A stretch of DNA of 64,000 nucleotides from Spirochaetota bacterium (lineage in GTDB: Bacteria; Spirochaetota; Spirochaetia; Treponematales; Rectinemataceae), in assembly GCA_026398595.1 (NCBI GenBank), contig JAPLSO010000016.1, positions 1 to 64,000 of the forward strand, in the 5' to 3' direction. The notes beneath the pieces are model-generated. The model searched no databases, was not told the origin of the DNA, and saw nothing but the letters and a program-made list of their open reading frames with translations. This document shows, piece by piece, positions 61,428 to 64,000 of this stretch. Numbering within the stretch: position 1 is the first letter of the stretch; every line of letters begins with the position of its first letter. Made by a program: the position numbers and the translations under genes.

Positions 61428-62006
61428 TCAGGTCAGATCGAAATGTTCGAATACTTTTCTATATAAGTCAAAGTACTCTGAGCGGGCGAATTCATCCACT
61501 TTGTCCTCGGGGAGAGATTCGAGGAGCCTGTCGAGATAGGCCAGAAGGCGTTTGATGTCGTCTTGGACGGCAATGTCGAAGTTGGCGGCGGGAACATCGG
61601 GGATGGGGATTTGCGTGGAGGGCTGAAGGGTCTGTGGGGCTGGAGAAACCTGCTGAACCGACAAGGCAGCGGTTTGGGAGGACTTGAGGGCTCCCAATTC
61701 GGCCTTGATGGATTGAACTTCTCTCGCTATTCGCGTGAGAACTTGGGAGACAGGGGCCGCATCCGGGGAGTGCCGCGTTTCGTCCATTCCACGCGGAACC
61801 GGCTCTGGGACGACGATCTCCTCTCCGGGCGAGATGAAACTGCCTTCGTCAGCCACTTCGTCGGCTAAGCTGCCTTGAGCCAGTTTTCTCTGATCCAGGT
61901 TTTCGAGGGCGGCTAAAAGGGGCCTCGAATCCTCAGGGCTGAGGAATTGATCTTCCGCCGAGAATTCCTCGGTCGAGTCTTCTGTAGGGAGCGTCGATTC
62001 ATCCAT
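61428..62006 (-). CDS. Acidic protein with conserved helical C-terminus, unknown function
   Basis: This 192-residue protein is acidic and low in complexity at the N-terminus (Glu/Asp/Ser/Pro-rich). A possible short coiled coil lies in the middle (EVQSIKAELGALKSSQ). A compact helical end follows (IKRLLAYLDRLLESLPEDKV, DEFARSEYFDLYRKVFEHF), which looks like the conserved part. No signal peptide. The ATG has no ribosome-binding site, but TAGACT lies eight bases upstream, another leaderless-type start. It is divergent from the FtsB-like gene. Confidence 0.55.
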   Translation of the reverse strand: MDESTLPTEDSTEEFSAEDQFLSPEDSRPLLAALENLDQRKLAQGSLADEVADEGSFISPGEEIVVPEPVPRGMDETRHSPDAAPVSQVLTRIAREVQSIKAELGALKSSQTAALSVQQVSPAPQTLQPSTQIPIPDVPAANFDIAVQDDIKRLLAYLDRLLESLPEDKVDEFARSEYFDLYRKVFEHFDLT

Positions 62007-62053
62007 CTGAAACTAGTCTAAAGCTCGGGGAAGCATCGTCCGTAAATTAAAAA

Positions 62054-62569
62054 ATGACCGCCTCTGGGATCCGCTCGCCCAAGGGGGGCTTTTCTGCCCT
62101 TCTCGGCGAGGCGATATCGAACGCACTTTGCTCCCTCATCATCTGCTACTGCGTAGTCTCCTTCTTCGCGGGACAAGTCGGTCTGCTCGCTTACAGGGAT
62201 CTCGGCTCGACGATCGTCAAGATGGAGACGAATATCGGCCAACTCAAAGAGGACAACGGGAAACTTCTGGCTTCAAAAGTCGCCCTGATCGGGAACGACG
62301 ACCGGATGACGAGGGAGGCTCGGGACATAGGCTTCATCAAGCCAGGGGAGAAGATCGTCGTTCTGCCTTCCGAGCTCCATCCCGCGGCCCAGCCTCGCGC
62401 CTCCGAAAGCGACGAGCCGCTCCGGGTCGGACCTTCGACCGGCCTTCCCGATGACTTCGTGAAACTCCTCGCCGCCCTCATCTCGGCCGGAGTCTTCTTC
62501 GCTTCCTTTGTCATGGGCCTGACGCCGGGAAGGCACAGGGGATTCGGGGTTACGGCAGATCGATCTTAA
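62054..62569 (+). CDS. FtsB/DivIC-like septum formation initiator
   Basis: This 171-residue protein has one N-terminal membrane helix (LCSLIICYCVVSFFAGQVGLL). A short coiled coil follows (STIVKMETNIGQLKEDNGKL), then AREDIGF-type REARDIGFIKPGEKIVVL, the signature of FtsB/DivIC proteins of the division complex. A second hydrophobic segment near the end (LLAALISAGVFFASFVMGL) is unusual for the family. No Shine-Dalgarno sequence is visible. The 3' end overlaps the convergent PBP gene by 20 nt. Assignment rests on the helix/coil layout and the conserved motif. Confidence 0.7.
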   Translation: MTASGIRSPKGGFSALLGEAISNALCSLIICYCVVSFFAGQVGLLAYRDLGSTIVKMETNIGQLKEDNGKLLASKVALIGNDDRMTREARDIGFIKPGEKIVVLPSELHPAAQPRASESDEPLRVGPSTGLPDDFVKLLAALISAGVFFASFVMGLTPGRHRGFGVTADRS

Positions 62570-64000
62570 TCGTGGAATCGAGGTTGGGAACAAGAGTCCC
62601 TCCCGATGTCCCTTGACTGCCACTTTGGGCCTTGCCCTGCTGGGCGCCTTGGTTCTGCCCCGTGATGATGTTCAGCAGATTGTTCGTCGCCAGGCCTTCG
62701 TCCGTATGGATATTGCAGGAGGCGACAGGCTGGGTCCCGTCCAGATAGAGAAGATCGACTAATCCGTCCTTGCAGAATTCCGTGGGCAGGAGCCCCGATA
62801 CCGCGCACACCTTGACATTGACTAGGCCGCTCTGAGCGCCCGGGAAGGCCTTGTAAGGCAGTCCCTTGTGAATGTCCCTCATGAAGTCGGCCCAGATGGG
62901 GCCGGCTATGGTCGCGCCGGTCTGCTCGACGCCCAGGGAGTTTCCCGGCATGTCGAAGCCGAACCATATAGCCGTCGTATAGTAGGGGCTGAAGCCCACG
63001 GTCCAGGCGTCTGCCCAGTTCACCGTCGTGCCGGTCTTTCCCGCCAGGGGGATGGTATAGCTCACCCCGTCGGGTCCAGTCTGTTTGAGGGCCGTACCCC
63101 ATCCGGCCAAGGTCCCCGAGGCGGTGACGCGCTGGAGCATATCGGTCATCACGGCGGCGTTCTGGGAGCTGACGATCTGGATCGACGATCCCATCTTCTC
63201 GAGAGCCTTCTGAGCGTCCTTCTCCGGTTCCAGGATGGTGTTGCCGTTTCTGTCCTCGACGTAGCGGATTGATATGGGGGTCACCGCCTTGCCGCCGTTT
63301 GCGAAGACGGAGAAAGCACGCGTCATCTTGAGGGGCGTGACGCTTATGACACCGAGACCGAGGGGATAGACTCTGGGGAAGGTCCTTCGGATCTCCTCGG
63401 GATCGGTGATGCCAAGGAGGGCGGCGGCCCGCTGGATGGCCTGATCGAAACCTACGGTCTCAAGGATCTTGACCGAGGGTACGTTCATCGATGAGGCGAG
63501 AGCCCTCCATGCGAGGACCGTGCCCTTCCATTCGCCCTTGAAATTTGTGGGAATGTAGGGAGTTCCATCCGCGCTGTAGAAGATCGTTGGAGCATCGTAG
63601 ATCATCGTCCCTTCGGTTATCTTCTTCGAATCGATAGCGGCCGAGTAATACAGGGGTTTGAAGGTCGATCCAGGCATGATTTTGGATTGGGTGGCCCGGA
63701 TGAGCTGGTTGGCCGAGCTGTAGTTGGACCCTCCAATGAGGGCCGTGATGTAGCCTGTCTCATTGTCGATGGTGACAAGGGAACCCTCGACCGTCGTCTT
63801 CTCGAGGTCGGTCTGGATCTTCACCGTTCCCGCGTTGGAGAGGAGCTTCAAGTCGTTTATGCCGAAGAGGAGAGCCAGGACGTCTATCGAGGGATTGAGC
63901 TTTGACTGATAGTATTGATAGGCCTGGGCTTCACCCTTCGAGGAGGAGACGGCCAGGGGGGTAAGGTTGAAGGCCATGCCTAAAAGCTCGACTAGGGGCG
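62550..64000 (-). CDS. Penicillin-binding protein 1A, C-terminal part (continues past the window edge)
   Basis: This is the transpeptidase part of a bifunctional class A PBP (glycosyltransferase plus transpeptidase). The frame stays open to the right edge, so the N-terminus lies outside. The catalytic motif is GSTFKPLYYSAAI (SxxK), with SSMNVPS (SxN) and AGKTGTTVNWADAWTVGF (KTG). ITALIGGSNYSSANQLIRA and GVISVTPLKMTRAFSVFANG are class A features. The end is Gln/Ser/Gly-rich. With DacA, MurD, MurE and Ddl it is part of the cell-wall set in the window. Confidence 0.9.
   Translation of the reverse strand, partial: PLVELLGMAFNLTPLAVSSSKGEAQAYQYYQSKLNPSIDVLALLFGINDLKLLSNAGTVKIQTDLEKTTVEGSLVTIDNETGYITALIGGSNYSSANQLIRATQSKIMPGSTFKPLYYSAAIDSKKITEGTMIYDAPTIFYSADGTPYIPTNFKGEWKGTVLAWRALASSMNVPSVKILETVGFDQAIQRAAALLGITDPEEIRRTFPRVYPLGLGVISVTPLKMTRAFSVFANGGKAVTPISIRYVEDRNGNTILEPEKDAQKALEKMGSSIQIVSSQNAAVMTDMLQRVTASGTLAGWGTALKQTGPDGVSYTIPLAGKTGTTVNWADAWTVGFSPYYTTAIWFGFDMPGNSLGVEQTGATIAGPIWADFMRDIHKGLPYKAFPGAQSGLVNVKVCAVSGLLPTEFCKDGLVDLLYLDGTQPVASCNIHTDEGLATNNLLNIITGQNQGAQQGKAQSGSQGTSGGTLVPNLDSTIKIDLP

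Overview
The window looks like a chromosomal segment of a GC-rich spirochaete, Treponema/Spirochaetales-like. The main pointers are a homologue of the Treponema pallidum Tp0751 (pallilysin) family, many small outer-membrane and lipoprotein genes of spirochaete type, a MurE whose specificity motif fits neither the standard DAP nor Lys form, and housekeeping genes packed with 4-nt overlaps. I saw no rRNA, tRNA, insertion sequence, prophage or CRISPR array. No gene-free stretch exceeds about 300 bases.

Layout. 0-3.5 kb: a frameshifted DEAD-box helicase and a frameshifted glutamate formiminotransferase/cyclodeaminase. 3.5-7.7 kb: an intact potABCD polyamine ABC transporter with a clear promoter and terminator. 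7.7-9.8 kb: a rhodanese and a CoA-disulfide-reductase-like enzyme on the minus strand. 9.9-15.6 kb: an aminotransferase, folD, folE2, a small membrane protein, miaB and a SPOR-domain protein. 15.6-18.3 kb: a Tp0751-like protein, a truncated histidine kinase and an ornithine-aminotransferase pseudogene. 18.5-21.2 kb: ddl and murE. 21.3-28.2 kb: an outer-membrane protein, then a secreted caspase-like protein followed by a giant lipoprotein of chitobiase-C-terminal repeats, frameshifted in its last repeat. 28.3-37.5 kb: queD, a large radical-SAM protein, a second DEAD-box helicase (motif II DEGD), RNase Z, a degenerate-GGDEF membrane protein, a MEMO protein and murD. 37.6-41.5 kb: a decayed livG, then a two-gene flavin/iron-sulfur dehydrogenase. 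41.6-44.7 kb: an iscR-nifS-nifU operon ending in a MutY-like glycosylase without an Fe-S cluster. 44.8-48.1 kb: dacA, asnS and a TM2 protein. 48.1-50.2 kb: a second caspase-like lipoprotein carrying an EF-hand loop, an outer-membrane protein and an SH3-like lipoprotein. 50.2-64 kb: DUF445, folC, a degenerate HAD protein, a RarA fusion, envelope proteins, a HESSH metallopeptidase-like lipoprotein, a FtsB/DivIC-like protein and the 3' part of a PBP1A gene.

Two themes stand out. First, several catabolic or accessory genes (formiminotransferase-cyclodeaminase, ornithine aminotransferase, livG, a histidine kinase, a helicase, the repeat lipoprotein) carry internal losses of about 20-150 nt, often with frameshifts and no mobile element nearby. 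Their neighbours in peptidoglycan, folate and Fe-S metabolism are intact. This suggests ongoing erosion of histidine, ornithine and branched-chain amino acid use, unless the losses are assembly errors. Second, there are two separate envelope caspase-like loci, each immediately followed by a surface or outer-membrane protein gene. This is the best candidate for an undescribed system.

Family assignments come from recognising motifs by eye, with no database search. Deletion sizes are estimates against remembered family architecture.
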